In this document: one piece after another, positions 63,727 through 64,000 of the stretch
How the letters are laid out: each line of letters opens with the position of its first letter
Numbering within the stretch: the first letter of the stretch is position 1
Assembly: GCA_000499405.2 (NCBI GenBank)
Contig: HG738140.1
Coordinates: 3,587,631-3,651,630 of the forward strand
Direction: 5' to 3'
Length of the DNA: 64,000 nucleotides
Source of the DNA: Onchocerca volvulus
Lineage: Eukaryota; Nematoda; Chromadorea; Rhabditida; Onchocercidae
Program-made: the position numbers and the translations under genes
The notes under the pieces: generated by a model
Databases searched by the model: none
What the model was told of the DNA's origin: nothing
Seen by the model: only the letters and a program-made list of their open reading frames with translations

Positions 63727-63741
63727 TTTCAATCTGAAATT
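63727..63741 (-). promoter_or_regulatory. trans-splice acceptor at the 5' end of trehalose synthase
   Basis: On the minus strand TTTAATTTCAG ends at 63734, leaving a 7-nt leader ATTGAAA before the ATG at 63726-63724. This is the usual geometry for SL1 addition in nematodes. Confidence 0.65.
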
Positions 63742-64000
63742 AAATATACTGAATATATTGTTCACAATCAGTATATTATATCACATAAAATCGTATAATG
63801 CAAGAAAATTTTCTATTTGATTGAATTGAATTAAACTAAATTTGTATGGAATAAATTGAAGCAAATTAAATTAAATCAAATCAATTCATTAAAAATTAAT
63901 TTAAAATAAACTGAAGTTACGAGAATCGAAGAAATTTTAATTAAATTAAATATTTCAACATTTCAGCATTACATAATTATTTTTATAATATTAAAAAAAC
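63742..64000. other. upstream flank of the trehalose synthase gene
   Basis: A/T-rich sequence with many short 'aaattaaat' words ('attgaattgaattaaacta' and similar, about 63820-63960). No TATA or initiator element can be separated from the background. Confidence 0.35.

Overview
The window is strongly AT-rich eukaryotic DNA, full of long A/T tracts and degenerate tandem repeats. Three things show it is nematode DNA. It carries an exact copy of the 22-nt SL1 spliced-leader sequence, linked to a 5S rRNA gene (the 5S-SL1 arrangement known from Caenorhabditis and filarial worms). It has short introns with TTTCAG-type acceptors, placed right before start codons as in trans-spliced genes. It also encodes a long nematode-type trehalose-6-phosphate synthase. 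The base composition and repeat style suggest a filarial-like parasite, but the species cannot be fixed from the sequence.

Layout. From 1 to 41.7 kb I find no protein gene I can support. This part holds degenerate tandem repeats (units of about 29 to 370 bp), hairpins, a 57-base poly-A run, a CA/TACACGTA microsatellite block (25.2-25.7 kb) and a G-rich purine island (38.85-38.97 kb). The one clear exception is at 18.7-19.25 kb, minus strand: a small orphan 5S rRNA / SL RNA cluster in the order truncated SL copy, 5S, SL1 RNA-like copy, truncated 5S.

From 41.79 to 44.50 kb (plus strand) lies a four-exon gene for a 208-residue Rho-family GTPase. It keeps RhoA numbering through the G-domain, but has E63 in place of the catalytic Gln, C58 in place of Trp, and no C-terminal CAAX box in the last exon found. 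Its third intron carries a near-exact SL1 sequence on the opposite strand, followed by a possible tiny exon.

From 47.63 to 63.73 kb (minus strand) lies one 25-exon gene for trehalose-6-phosphate synthase. The exon chain gives 1262 codons plus stop, in frame throughout: an N-terminal nematode-type region, a GT20 synthase domain with the expected UDP-glucose site residues, and a C-terminal HAD-type trehalose phosphatase-like domain. One intron ends in CG instead of AG, exactly at the start of a conserved exon. Several introns hold tandem repeats, one of which repeatedly duplicates a splice-acceptor sequence.

The two protein genes face each other, with about 3.1 kb between their stop codons. 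No functional link between them can be inferred.
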